Assembly (NCBI GenBank): GCA_035610365.1
Contig: CM069439.1
Span: forward strand, 6,076,001-6,140,000
Length of the DNA: 64,000 nt
Source of the DNA: Aquatica leii
Lineage: Eukaryota; Arthropoda; Insecta; Coleoptera; Lampyridae
Direction of reading: 5' to 3'
Shown here: positions 45,901 through 55,557 of the stretch, piece by piece
Layout of the letters: each line of letters starts with the position of its first letter
Numbering within the stretch: the first letter of the stretch is position 1
Made by a program: the position numbers and the translations under genes
Notes under the pieces: generated by a model
Databases searched by the model: none
What the model saw: only the letters and a program-made list of their open reading frames with translations
Told to the model about the DNA's origin: nothing

Positions 45901-47524
45901 AAAAAGAAAAGAGATGAAATTAACCACAGGTTCAAAAACTTGTACTGGCTCATTGACAGAAAATCAGTAGTATCAGTTGATAATAAATTTCTCATCTACA
46001 ACTCGATACTGAAACCTATATGGACCTATGGTGTTCAACTGTGGTGCACGGCCAGCAAAAGTAATAGACTCTGCCTGCAAGGAGTACAAAACAATATACT
46101 ACGTACTATAGCGAACGCTCCATGGTTCACCAGAAATGAAGAAATTCAGGAATACCTGAACATACCGACTGTAGATGCCGAAATATAAATTTATAAACAA
46201 AAATACACTGATCGTCTCGCACGTCACACCAACCCACTGACTTGTTGAACCAATCCTATGCAGTGAAAAGACTGAAAAGGAAGTCTGTACTTGAAGTGGA
46301 AGATTGGAGCAACGGCTTCATCTGCCCTAAAACACATGTAGCACACAACAGATCTGCTGAAAGTCATCCAGACTGATTGCAGATACAAACCGGGTTGATG
46401 TGTAATCACTACTACTTGGGTATGTGAGAACTTTGCATAAGCCAAATAAAACCTCTGTTTCAATTACTTTCACAACTTAGGTACTGATAAATCAATATAC
46501 GTTTTGACTTGTTATTTGTAGTAATAATCCGAATACACAAATATAGAAAAAAAAAGTAATATAACTTACGTCAAAGTCATCTAAGGCAGCGGCAAGTTCC
46601 CCAGGACCGTCATATGGATTTTGCGATGGTTGTGGAGTACGGCCTTGAGCAACATCACTTATAGTATTCACAGCTTCACATACTTGTTTCAGAATATAAT
46701 CTCTATTTGCTTTAGCGGCTGCAAGTTCGGGATGACGTACGTAAACTTTTGATGCAGTCAACAGCATAGTTGAATGTTTCTTTAACACAGCTCGCGCAGC
46801 TGCCAAATCATCCCGTAATTGAGGATCTTTTAATTCCTGCTGTCGTTTAGCCGCTTGATTCATTAATTCATTAGCGTTATGTCCAAAAGCCTTAATATTA
46901 TCTAATAATTCGCCTTGACTGGAAGCATTTCGTAATTTTTCGATATCGTCTTCGACGACTCTTAATGACTTAAGTAATAGATGCACATCGACCATATCGG
47001 CTAGTATTAATAAACGAGTAACCGCTGATAATAGATTACGAGCTGCCCTAACCATATTGCCTCTTTTGAGTGATGAACAAGGGTCTTCGGAAAACTCGCG
47101 AGCAGCAATACTCATTGCGTTACCTACATCAGAAATATCAACGTTTATGCAACATTAATAGAATAATTAAGTACCTGTTTTTCTAACTTCATCCACAGCG
47201 GCAAGCATCTCTTGCGTGATATCCGGATTTTCGTAAGCAATTTGTTCACCTTTCTCGATGAAGTTTTCTGTGGCTTTTTCTACTGTACTTACTAAAGCGT
47301 TGGCACGTTTAGATTTTCCCTTTTTCTTTTTACTAGGCCCTTTTGTATTCACTAAAGTTGTAACTTGAAGTACTAAAGGTTCCAATGTCTTTTCCACAGA
47401 CATGGTACGAATTTCTAAGTTCTTTGGATCCCACTTTAGACCAAAATGGTCCGTCATGGCTACTTTAAGCTAAAATTCAATTTTTCGTTAGATTTAATTG
47501 AGAAATTGATGTTTTACTCACCAT
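33811..47524 (-). CDS. alpha-Cat: alpha-catenin, 13 coding exons
   Basis: The protein links cadherin-beta-catenin complexes to actin at adherens junctions. Coding exons (minus strand): 47524-47522, 47469-47175, 47123-46570, 41211-41008, 40391-40276, 36173-36056, 36003-35401, 35351-35282, 35231-35164, 35107-34926, 34876-34636, 34576-34460, 33975-33811. All junctions have AG/GT sites and phases agree, giving 911 codons plus TAA, close to the ~917 residues of the fly protein. Landmarks: N-terminal VH1 region with KKKKGKSKRANALV and the beta-catenin-binding helices (residues ~20-284), the central M region (~285-631), a short acidic linker (632-654) and the C-terminal actin-binding VH3 domain (~678-857) with the basic tail KMKAPEKKPLVR-like (RMKAPEKKPLVRPEKPEEVR). 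No frameshift or missing segment was seen, so the gene looks functional. Introns 3 and 5 are swollen by transposons. Confidence 0.97.
34381..34389 (-). other. Candidate 9-nt alpha-Cat microexon
   Basis: Inside intron 12 the minus strand reads AACAG|CAGCAACAA|GTAAGTAG: a near-consensus donor preceded by nine bases and an AG. Both flanking exons are phase 0, so inclusion would add three glutamines. The upstream pyrimidine tract is only moderate. Confidence 0.25.
34460..34576 (-). CDS. alpha-Cat: alpha-Cat exon 12
   Basis: Residues 819-857 (KASYVASTKYPRQGTVA), end of VH3. Donor GCG|GTAAGT, phase 0. Confidence 0.96.
34636..34876 (-). CDS. alpha-Cat: alpha-Cat exon 11
   Basis: Residues 738-818 (TTMDVINAAKKISEAGTKLD; VQNISGELIVSG), VH3 domain. 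Confidence 0.96.
34926..35107 (-). CDS. alpha-Cat: alpha-Cat exon 10
   Basis: Residues 678-738 (KWDDTGNDIIVLAKHMCMIM), VH3 actin-binding domain. Donor CG|GTAAA, phase 2. Confidence 0.96.
35164..35231 (-). CDS. alpha-Cat: alpha-Cat exon 9
   Basis: Residues 655-677 (SAHTGEHGIDEYPDISGITT), leading into the actin-binding domain. Confidence 0.94.
35282..35351 (-). CDS. alpha-Cat: alpha-Cat exon 8
   Basis: Residues 632-654, acidic linker (ADEDLDPEDVELDENY). Donor T|GTAAGA, phase 1. Confidence 0.93.
35401..36003 (-). CDS. alpha-Cat: alpha-Cat exon 7
   Basis: Residues 431-631, the largest exon, covering most of the M region (VRILTEAVDDITTIDDVLAV; VDENDFIDASRLVYDGVREI). Donor AGG|GTAGGT. Confidence 0.97.
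36056..36173 (-). CDS. alpha-Cat: alpha-Cat exon 6
   Basis: Residues 391-430 (VPLLVLIKAAENGNEKEVEE). Acceptor TTTTTTAG; donor GAG|GTATTT, phase 0. Confidence 0.95.
36636..37610. mobile_element. Foldback-like element with ~280-310 bp TIRs
   Basis: The left arm (36636 to about 36917) and right arm (about 37297-37610) are inverted copies with indels; landmarks are CGATACCA, GTTGTAGAAAATCAAG, TTGACATGATTGTTGG, AGTAGATTATAACTTCGG and GCATGCTGATATGTAATCAG. The core of about 380 bp includes a 72-codon minus-strand frame (37213-36995) I cannot identify. No transposase is present, so it is non-autonomous. It lies in alpha-Cat intron 5. A possible AATT duplication flanks it. Confidence 0.8.
37611..38649. 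other. alpha-Cat intron 5, no feature seen
   Basis: AT-rich intronic sequence with no recognisable element or RNA. Confidence 0.5.
38650..39360 (+). pseudogene. Tc1-like transposase relic
   Basis: Reading with many stops gives RFRQLALRDRFATTRQIADQ (HTH), SFGLF-like and RPRLVVPLTADHCRQRL, SRFCLGMPDGRRRVRR, then MTAARYVDDVLQTTLLPYL, HVLFQQDNAHPRIGRPTM and a SPDLNPIE-like trace. FQQDNAHP is the second catalytic aspartate block of Tc1 enzymes. Frameshifts and stops are spread through it, and no TIRs were located. It sits in alpha-Cat intron 5, antisense to the gene. Confidence 0.75.
39361..40275. other. alpha-Cat intron 5, no feature seen
   Basis: AT-rich sequence. The 94-codon plus frame at 39841-40125 has no recognisable similarity. 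Confidence 0.45.
40276..40391 (-). CDS. alpha-Cat: alpha-Cat exon 5
   Basis: Residues 353-391 (MGRKTRDLRRQLRKAVVDHV), in the vinculin-binding neighbourhood. Donor AG|GTGCG, phase 2. Confidence 0.96.
41008..41211 (-). CDS. alpha-Cat: alpha-Cat exon 4
   Basis: Residues 285-352, start of the M region (RPSLEERLESIISGAALMAD). Separated from exon 3 by a 5.4 kb intron holding a Jockey element and a BEL/Pao relic. Confidence 0.96.
41580..42100 (+). pseudogene. BEL/Pao integrase relic
   Basis: Plus-strand frames give FKGRGHKSYK, then TKAIYLKVVSSITTDALVAV and SDNGTNFIRAG (catalytic aspartate block), and then HFGGLWEAGVKSIKHHL (block with the glutamate). This is the BEL/Pao integrase order. A deletion and at least two frameshifts separate the pieces. 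No LTRs were recognised. It lies in alpha-Cat intron 3. Confidence 0.75.
42101..43719. other. alpha-Cat intron 3, no clear feature
   Basis: AT-rich intronic DNA. Short frames at 42330-42521 and 43708-43908 are not recognisable; the second shadows the Jockey gag start. Confidence 0.45.
44019..44760 (+). pseudogene. Jockey gag (PRE/C2HC type)
   Basis: Frame 44019-44261 reads KPPPIILYGIDNVDELKKLM, and a second frame from 44262 reads YRIVIRNLHHTTPQEAIAEE and STFFVNLEPGPNNKAVKDIY, the PRE_C2HC region of Jockey-group gag proteins. The zinc-knuckle part follows (CKMWGKSQ, HSANYKGCKVY) but lost cysteines. Stops separate the frames, so gag is inactive. Confidence 0.8.
44954..46188 (+). pseudogene. 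Jockey ORF2: endonuclease and RT with internal deletion
   Basis: It opens ATG at 44954 with SLRIAA-stop-NINGLSPN (TGG to TGA). The APE-type endonuclease is readable to GGDWNAKHTFWES. After about 45400 the sequence jumps to FLIIKLYLADRLFQVKHG of the RT, so hundreds of codons are deleted. RT motifs AGVPQGTILGP and TYADDIAYLAT are intact. A frameshift near 45732 precedes NCVKYLGFHLDRRIH and ILKPIWTYGVQLW. Confidence 0.85.
46570..47123 (-). CDS. alpha-Cat: alpha-Cat exon 3
   Basis: Residues 100-284, the main beta-catenin-binding and dimerisation part. Contains SIAAREFSEDPCSSLKRGNM and KHSTMLLTASKVYVRHPEL; donor GAC|GTAAGT, phase 0. Confidence 0.97.
47175..47469 (-). CDS. alpha-Cat: alpha-Cat exon 2
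   Basis: Residues 2-99. Acceptor ATTTTAG, donor G|GTACTT, phase 1. Contains LEIRTMSVEKTLEPLVLQVT and the lysine-rich KKKKGKSKR stretch. Confidence 0.95.
47522..47524 (-). CDS. alpha-Cat: alpha-Cat coding exon 1 (start codon only)
   Basis: ATG followed directly by the donor GTGAGT. Joined to the next exon it gives MLKVAMTDHFG. The intron is 52 bp. The ATG inside exon 2 at 47457 is an alternative start five codons later. Confidence 0.75.
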
Positions 47525-48612
47525 TTTAAATAATATTGTAATTACTTTGTCTCGGCACTAAAATTCTTCAAGATTACTCGCTATCACTATGACTCATACC
47601 AACAAACAACACTAACCACTCCCACTTACGTAGCAGTTACCGAACCTGCTAAAGGTGTGTTAACACTAGCTTTTTAGAACGTCTATACGTGCACTTAACC
47701 GCGCTTCATTTTCAATTAAATTATACCGCAATTTATTTTAAAGCTTGTTTCAATTTTTTACTATTTTATTGATAAGAGCATACACACAAATAAAAAACAA
47801 ATATTGATTTTTAAACACCTACATAATGCCAACATAAATTACTAAATTGGATGATATTGATGTATTTATTTTTATTTCTTTTTACAAATGTCTCTTAATA
47901 TGTACAACTAAATATTTCAGCTACAGATTATACTTTATTTTTAATGACATTACGTCATTAAACGATTAGAATTTTTTATTCTCGGACATGATGTTTGTTA
48001 TCCAGTAGTTTTAGAGCTTCTTATATTCACATGTTACTTCAGGGAGGTTTATCTTTGCTTGTGGACCTTTTTTACTTTTATTCCAAGTGTGATTATTTAA
48101 TTTTCAAATACGGTTTACTCCTTTGTTAAACTTTTGATAGTTAAGCCGGTAAGAAGACGACGGTGAAAAATCCGATGACCCCGTGTTATAAAAATCCTTA
48201 ATTTAGCCTAAATTAACGCTCTAGTGCCCGGAGAGGTAAAATAATGAAGGAACGCTTGAGAATTTATTGTAAAATCCCAATAACTTTCAAAATGTTTTAG
48301 AAACGTGGTTCTCGGTTATAATAACTTCCAAGTCTAAATCTAAGTAAAAGACAATGGCAAAACGGAAACGATCATAATGAAGATCATATACCTCAAAATC
48401 CTATGCTTCTCCACATCAAAGTTAATTTCTGATATTCTAAGATTTTTCGTTTGTCCATCAGAAAGTTTCTTTAACTGAAGTTTCAGGTTAGAAATCTGAT
48501 GGTTAAGCTAGTTCAATTTATGTGTCATTTCTGTAACTCTAGCAACTATTAACTTTAGTAAATAGCGTCATATTTACTAGTAATTTGTATCATCTGTACG
48601 TATATGTAATGG
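47525..48612. other. alpha-Cat 5' flank
   Basis: The 5' UTR and promoter should be here, directly upstream (minus strand) of the ATG at 47524. No TATA box or initiator could be singled out by eye. Confidence 0.4.
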
Positions 48613-48899
48613 CGAAGGCTTCTACGGCCGAAGTCTATACTAAGATTAGAACCTCTTCCGGGTTTGCACCGTGTTGATGTCGTAACCGAAATTGCCAACG
48701 TTGGGCCCATTTTCGTAAAGGGTTTCATCGGAGCATAAAAGAAATAGAAAACTTAAAGAAGTAAACGATAATATAATACATAATCACTACAAAGTTAGGT
48801 AACAAACTTGTGGGCCAAGCCAGATTCTAAACTCAATAGAAGTTACTTAAGAATTGGATCTTTTCTTTTTAGCGAGATCGAGGCAGTCCTCTTCTTCCT

Positions 48900-51430
48900 C
48901 TTCGTCTCGTTTCTTCCTGTTTTTTCTATTTTCTAATTTGCATCTTTGTCTATTTGTGCTTTCTTTCTTTCTTTCTTTCAACCTAGTTTTTGCATTTTTT
49001 GTTTTTGTTGTGTGTGTTGTTCTTCCTGCTTTCTTTTTGCTATTGCGGTTTTAACTTTTTTTGTGTTTCGTTCTTCTGTTTCATCGATTTTACGTTCTAG
49101 CGTTGTTATTATTGATTTTTTTATGTCTGCTTTTTTTTTCTTTCGTGGTTGTAATTCTGTAATTCTGTATTTCCGGGTTCCAGTGGTTTTCCATTGTTTC
49201 TATAGCTCGTCTTGTGTTCGTGCTGTTATTTACCATATTGATGCCGCATACGTCATCGTTGGAATTATTATATTGTCTTGATTATTTTTATTTTTGTTTC
49301 GTTACTAGTTCTGCTTTTTCTGGTGATCAATAGATAGAGTCTCCCCGCTATTTGTGTTGCCTTTTTCTTTGTGTACAGGAAGTTGTTGTTTTGTTTTTTT
49401 CGTTTAATTTTATTTTCCACTTATTTGTGTATCTTTTTAGGGTGTCCATGTCTGTTTGTAAGTTTTTCTTGATTGGTCCTTTTTGTCTGTTGTATCGTCT
49501 GCAAACTGTGCTATTTTTGAGTTCTGTAGTGATGATGTGTCCGCATAGTAAATGTTGAACAGAAGCGGTCCCGGGACCGATCATTGAGGTACTCCTGCTA
49601 TGGCCTTTTGTTTTTTAGATGTTTCTTTTTCAATTTGTACGGTGAATTTTCGGTTAGTTAAGTACGACCTTATTATATGTTGATCATTTTTTTTTTATTC
49701 TTGAGTTTTTCATTTTGTAGATGAGTCCATTGTGCCATATTTTATCGAATGCCTTTTCTACATCAAGAAATATGACTCCTGTGTTCCTTCTTTTGTTGGC
49801 GTTTTGTATTATGTCTTCAGTTATTCTTGTAATTACTGTGTCGTGAAGTGTTCGTTGCGAAATCCAAATTATTGATTGGATATTATCTTTCTTGTTTCCG
49901 TTATGTCTTTAAATCTTTTGTATATTGCTCTTTCGATTATTTTGCTTGTTGCTAGTAGTCAACTTATCGGACTGTAGCTGGTGGGGTCGTGTTTTAGTTT
50001 TCTTGTTTTTTTATCATAATTCTTACTGCTTGTTTCCATATTTCCGTGTAGTATTCGTGTTTTAGTATTTCGTTTGATATTGTAGTTATTTCTTCTATTG
50101 CTTCTTCTGGTAGGTTTTTAATTTGTTCGTTTGTGATTTGGTCTCTTCCTAGTACTTTTCTGTTTTTCACAGTTTCTATGATTTCTGTTTTTGAGATTGC
50201 TTCTAGCTGTTCGTTGTCCTTTTCAATGTAGTTGGCGATTGCTTCAATTGTTTTGTAGAAATTTGGGTCGTTTTTTGTTGGTTTCTCTTCGTTTTCAGTG
50301 TATTGGTTGGCTAGTGTTTTTGTGAAGGTTTTTATTTTCCTTTGTCCGTTGTTGCTGTTTCCTGTTCCGTTTTTAAGTATGATATTGTATTATTTCTTTT
50401 CTTTCCCGTAAGTGGTGGTCCACAAGGACTTGTCTTCCGTGTTTAAGTTTTCTAATTTGTGTTGCCATTCCACGTCGAATATATTGTCGATTTCTTCTTT
50501 TATTTCTTGCGTTGTTCTGTTAAGTTCTTTTTTGTCTTCGGGGTGAAATGTTCTTGTGTATTTTTTTTAAGAATTTATTTCTTTCTTATTTTTTCTTTTA
50601 GTTCTGCTGGTATTCGTCGTTGGTTGTCTATAGTTTTGATAGTTGTCGCTTGTTCTGCTGGTTTTATTATTCTTTTTTTAGGTCTTCGATTGCTGTTTCG
50701 ATTTCCTCCGTGTTTGTAATGTGTACTTCTTTTCTTTCGAATATAGTTTTGAATTTTTCCCAGTTGGTTTTTTTAATTAGTTTTGGTTCGTTTTTTATTT
50801 GAGTTCTTATTTCCAGTAGTACTGGGTAATGTTCCGATGTTAGTTCTGCTTTTGTCTCTGCTTGTATGTTCCATTTCGTGTTTTTGATTATGGCGATGTC
50901 CAATACGTCTGTCGATTTGTTATTTTCGTGTAAGTGAGTTGGTTCTGTTGGTGCTATTACTTCTAGTCTGAAATCTTCTATTATTTTATTTAGCTGTTTT
51001 CCCTTTGTATTTGTTACTTTGCTGTTCCAGTTTTAATGCTTTGCATTTAGATCACCTGCCATTATTGTTGAGGTTCTGTTTATAAAAATATTTTTGAATT
51101 CGTTTTCTTCTATTTTTTTATTTGGTGCCCGGTATGCTGCGTATATGTTTATGTTGATATTAGTTGGTGTTATTTTAATTCTCGTAATTTCGAAGTTGTC
51201 GGTGTCGGGTAGTGACAGTTCGCCGTGTTTGATCGATTGCAGTGACTCCTCCTCTTCTTCCGTCTTTTCTGTCTGTTCTGTAGCTTTTGTAGTTTTCTAT
51301 GTTAAAAGTGTGTGCTGGTTTTAGGTGGGTTCCCTCAAGTAGCATCACGTCTACTTCATTTTCTTCGAGAAATATAGTTATCTCGTTTTTTTTACTCCGT
51401 TAGCATTCCAGAACGCTATTTTTAGGTTGT
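48900..51430 (-). pseudogene. Jockey-type ORF2: endonuclease and RT, decayed
   Basis: The endonuclease starts LKIAFWNANGV near 51425 and, after a shift, FLEENEVDVMLLEGTHLKP. RT motif A is GVIFLDVEKAFDKIWHNGL near 49770. Motif B reads GVPQ-stop-SVPGPLLFNIYY and motif C AQFADDTT near 49520. Catalytic FADD is kept but many stops and shifts lie between, so the copy is inactive. Confidence 0.8.
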
Positions 51431-52485
51431 TGTTTTTTTGTTTTCATTTTGGATATATGTGTTTTTAACTTTCTCTTTTGTTTCGTTTTTTTTTTTGAAT
51501 ATGTAATTATAATTTTTATAATTTTTTTATTATTGATAATTCTTTTTGTTTTTTCAAGAAATTTTTTTGTTTGTTCTTCGGTTGCTGCGGTTTTTGCGAA
51601 TTTTATGAACATTTCGCCGAGGATTCTGCTTGTTTCTTCTATAGTTTCTGCTTGTTCTTTTTTTTTCTCTTGATTGGGTTTCTTTGTTTTCTTTTTCTTT
51701 TTGTCTTCTTTGCCAGTAGTTGTGCGTTGTGTTTTTCTCTTCTTATTTTGTAGTGGCGGATTATTGGCGTTTTTTAGACATCTTATTGCTGTTGACAGGT
51801 GCTCTCCTTGGCAGTTCGCACACCTTGGTGTTGTAGTGTACGCGGTTTGTTGCATTCGCTTGACATGTGTGTTTCTCCACATTTCATGCATTTAAATTCA
51901 CCGTAGCAGTTTTTTTGAGCGTGTCCGAATAATTGGCACTGGTGGCATTGAATTATTTCGGTTACTCCCCGTATTACTACTTTTAGTTTTTTTTCCGATT
52001 TTAGATCGTAGGTGTAGAATTGTATTCTTGCATTAATTTCCTTAATTGTCTATAATCGTTTTCCGTAGCGGCTTCAGTGTTGATGCCTTAGGCGATTAGC
52101 CTCGCTTTCTTGTAATTTATTCTCTTATCATTCATTAATTGGCTTAGGTAATTCCACTTGGATTTTTCCGTTAAAATTAGTGGAGTCACTTTCACTTCTT
52201 TTGCCGATTGTGTTGTTACATTTGATTTTTTCTTGCCGGTGCCAGTTTCTATTTGTTCGTTTCTAGTTTCTTCGTTGAGGGTTGATTTGGGTTGTTTGTG
52301 TTCACACAGTCACTATCTTCTTTCTCGTTGTATTCGTCGTCTGATTCGTCCGATAACAACTCATCGTCGTCGTCTGTCGCCTCCATCACGCTATTGTTGG
52401 CCTCCGTTCTTCCTTCCAGCACTCGCGTAATACGCACTATTAGTTCGTGTAGCTTTTCGTCACTTAATTCTTCATTTCTCAACAT
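51400..52485 (-). pseudogene. Jockey-type gag with three zinc knuckles
   Basis: It starts MLRNEELSDEKLHELIVRIT with an acidic stretch (ATDDDDELLSDESDDEYN). After shifts, three CCHC knuckles follow near 51940-51790: CQLFGHAQKNC, CMKCGETHMSSEC and CANCQGEHLSTAIRC, then a long lysine-rich tail. The third knuckle is in a different frame from the first two. The end overlaps the ORF2 start. Confidence 0.8.
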
Positions 52486-52945
52486 CGTTGTGTTCCCGTT
52501 AGTTCGGTTGTTAGATCAACACTACGTTACTTAACAAGAAGTTGTCTCCGTATTTATAGAAATACTATTTTCGCGGTAGAATCAGCTCGACTCTGATTGG
52601 CTTACATTCGAAAAAAGGCGTCTCTCTTCGATAAACCAATAACAACCGGGAACCAAAGAGAGGATAGTTCAAAACCGTTGTCACGATTGAAGTTATTGAG
52701 TATTGTGGCCTGTAGTAAAACAATGTTCAGCAACAACCGACTTAGAAATGTCTTTTCTTTATACAACGATTATGTTCTGAATGTGTAATGACGGAATGAC
52801 CTGATATAGACTAAATCACATGAGCAAAGAATTTGGTATACACCTTAAGATGAAAGTGTAGAAAATTTGTCTTTGAGAGAAGAAAGAATTTGAAATATTT
52901 TACCTGTCGAGTTGTATATGGGTTTAGTACTATTCTTACGAAGAA

Positions 52946-54215
52946 GTAGGCGCGGATATAGAATGTTTTTTTGTGTGATTTTATCTATATTGTTTAAAAG
53001 GAATACATTTTTGTGTGATTTTACTTATATTGTTTGGGGCTACAAGCTCCGCTATCAAGACCAAATACATAGTTTTTGGCTCCTTGTTGTAAAGAGATCC
53101 CTGGCTTTGACGTAACTACACTGCAGTCCAAAGAGTTTTCGAGTTTAAATACCTCGTACTTTTGCTCGATGATAAACTGAGTTTTGTTAAATACGGTTCC
53201 TATGTGGTTGACAAGGGCAAGATTATCTTGCGCTTGTTCTACAAGTATTCTGGCCGTAACTGGAACCAACGTAGGAAATCATTAGTGACTATTTTCAACC
53301 GTGTAGGCATCCCCATGCTCATATTTAGCTTAAACATTTGATACCATAGAGTATGACATACACACATTCTCAGAAAACTGGCATCCTTACATTCCCTATT
53401 CCTTTATACGATCCTCGGGGCATATCGTACAGCTCCTATCGATTCTTTTTGCGTCGTGACAAAACATCCCCTCTGCACCTCCTATTGCAAGAAATATATT
53501 GCACTAAAGTTCTTTTAAGAGCTGGCACTTGTACATTTCTAGACCAGCAGCATGTCCCACGACCCGGGACGAGCGGCCGTCTAAATTTTAACATTTCACG
53601 GCGGGTTCCGTTCCCATCTAAAACGCATTAGCGTTTTATACGACAACCTGTGCTTGTCGTGTGTCGTGAAAATACTCATTGCCTTCGCTAGAAGAGACCA
53701 GATTCAAACATAAACCAAGAACTAATTTAGTTTATTTTGCATAGCATTTTGATTTTATTTTACAGTTAGCTACGGCAAGTAGGGTATTTATTCAGTTATT
53801 TAACTGCATGTAGTTTATTTTAGAGACTTTGGTTTGTTTTTAGTCATAGCTGTCTTAACTAACTGACTTCATCTCCATCTACTACATTATCGCATCCTTT
53901 TCCCGCCAACTTGGAGTTTTAGCCTTAGAAGCGAGAATAAACTGTAAAGTAAGTGCCTCGCTGATCCTCACTCAGCACGGACCTGTAACATAGCCCATTC
54001 GACTCGTCTAACCGGGGGATCCTTCTTCTCCTTGGATAGCACCGATTTCTGTTCTGAAGAATCAAACTAGATGATAGATTGACTATCGTTTTCACAGAAC
54101 CAGTAGTTTAAGAAATTTTCTGATTTTTCCATTCCAACAATTGAAACTTTTTGAGATGAACTTCGGTGGTTATCCGTAGAGTGGTGTTAAACTGCTGGTG
54201 AGTAATGTTGTCAAA
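52946..54215. other. Unidentified, locally GC-richer block
   Basis: About 53020-54060 is less AT-rich than its surroundings. An 82-codon minus frame (53269-53021; TARILVEQAQDNLALVNHIG) and a 92-codon plus frame (53353-53631) look more protein-like than average, but I recognise neither. 53940-54060 resembles LTR/leader sequence in style. It may be an unrecognised retroelement. Confidence 0.35.
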
Positions 54216-54335
54216 GAAACCAAAGAGAGGATAGTTTCTCTTATTTAGTTTTTGGTTGTTACTTGTTTATCGAAGAAGTGAGCGAAACGTTGGCAACTTC
54301 GATTACAACATCAGCGCGGTCCAAACTCGAAAAAC
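54216..54335 (+). mobile_element. Penelope-like 3'-end fragment
   Basis: ACCAAAGAGAGGATAGTT (54220) matches PLE coding-end sequence, and GCGAAACGTTGGCAACTTCG with GCGGTCCAAACTCG (54272-54328) matches the PLE 3' region in plus orientation. The CTGATGA half of the hammerhead-like core is gone. It may be the inverted end of the copy at 48613-52945. Confidence 0.65.
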
Positions 54336-55557
54336 GTATAGTTGAATTTTGGTTTCTAATACATTATTTTGCATTTATTTTTAGTGTCTATACTTGTTGA
54401 GCTTTTAGAGTAAACTTAACATTTTTGTTTCTTTTTGTTTTAAATCGATTTGAAATGACAGATTTTTTGCATTTTTGAGCCCACTTCTATTTTTTTGTAT
54501 CCTTTATTCTTTTCAGTATATTTATCCAGTTCTATGCCATGTATATCTTAGTTTCTCTATTCGATGATTTTGAGTAACGTTTGTCCGAATATACAAATAC
54601 ATCTTATTGTTGTACGGTTTGTTGCCTAGTTGTCGTATTCATGTAAAATGTAACAGTCAAAAACAAGTTCTTCTTCTCCCAGTCATATTTAAAATAAGGA
54701 TATATAATTAAAGAAAAAGATAACGATAGGTTGCTACCATATATGCCTGTTACAATCCATACATACTTCTTCCTTCAATGCTTTTGTAACTGCAGATTTT
54801 TGACTTTATAGATTGCCCATTTGATAGTTGGAATAAAAAAACCTTCTTTTTTGGTTTGTAAAACGTATTCCTAAACTGCAAATAAAAATGATAGAATTTT
54901 TTGCCCAAATTGAATACACATTCATTTTTTTTCATTTATTCATTTCAAGAAAATTGAAATTGTCCGCTAAAACACTAAACGCCATCGGTACCGAAAAATT
55001 GTTTTCCAGGTTTTGAACAATGAAAAATTGGTCTACATAATTAATCTTTGGTAAATCTGATTATATTTTTCCCATGTCACATTCTTTCTGGCGCATGCTA
55101 TATATGCTGACATATATTTAAAATTATGTATTAGAAGGCAATTTGCATATAAAGTTTCAAATATTAACATATATTTTAAATATATAAATAAACATATTTT
55201 TAAGCAATACTAATACTACCGTTTCACAAAAAAACTTTACGAGAAAGAAAACAAAAACATTCATTCTTAAAAGTTCTAAAATATTTATTTTAAAATTTTT
55301 GGTAAATTTGTACATACATATTACTAAACGAAGTTTACTGCAAACACGACTGCAAATTAAGAACAGTAAGGTGTTACATGATCTTTGGCCTTATATAGCT
55401 GACCAACATTAGTTAAAAATAATCATATGTACATTTACATGTAGTTTTAGTAAAAACGCAGCTTTCTCTGAAAACATTCCATGATTAGATTAACGTTAAT
55501 GGCTTACGTTGTTTAAATATTCATATTTTGGATTTTTTTATAATAAATATATATGTA
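54336..55557. other. No recognisable gene
   Basis: AT-rich intergenic DNA without a supported feature. Confidence 0.5.

Larger units (their letters stand above)
43720..46450 (+). mobile_element. Jockey-type non-LTR retrotransposon, deleted, in alpha-Cat intron 3
   Basis: A plus-strand gag followed by ORF2 with endonuclease and RT, in the usual order of the Jockey group. The middle of ORF2 is missing and both ORFs carry stops. It is antisense to alpha-Cat. The 3' end lies around 46440; no poly(A) was seen. Confidence 0.8.
48854..52525 (-). mobile_element. Jockey-family non-LTR retrotransposon, near full length
   Basis: A 3.67 kb element lies between GTTACTTAAGAA (48842-48853) and GTTACTTAACAA (52526-52537), a 12-bp target duplication with one difference. 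The 5' end is complete: a ~40-bp leader precedes the gag ATG at 52485. Gag, endonuclease and RT are all readable on the minus strand but broken by stops and shifts. It is strikingly T-rich on the plus strand, which produces long spurious hydrophobic plus-strand frames. Confidence 0.85.
48613..52945 (-). mobile_element. Old Penelope-like element copy, split by a Jockey insertion
   Basis: 48613-48853 matches the PLE 3' region (CTTCCGGGTTTGCACCGTG, CCAACGTT, GTTAGGTAACAAACTTGTGG). 52526-52945 continues it with the decayed end of the ORF (TTGTCTCCGTATTTATAG, GGGAACCAAAGAGAGGATAG, GTATACACCTTAAGATGAAA). Similarity to copy A is clearly lower than between copies A and B. The hammerhead-like core is degraded here (CCGATGA, and GAAA replaced). 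It also includes GCGAAGGCTTC at the outer end, as right of copy 1. Confidence 0.8.

Noticed and set aside
48854..49281. Long hydrophobic plus-strand frames that look like membrane proteins, also at 50459-50802 and 51449-51895
   Set aside because: They are the complement of the A-rich minus-strand Jockey ORFs; the T-rich strand gives Phe/Leu/Ser-rich translations by composition.
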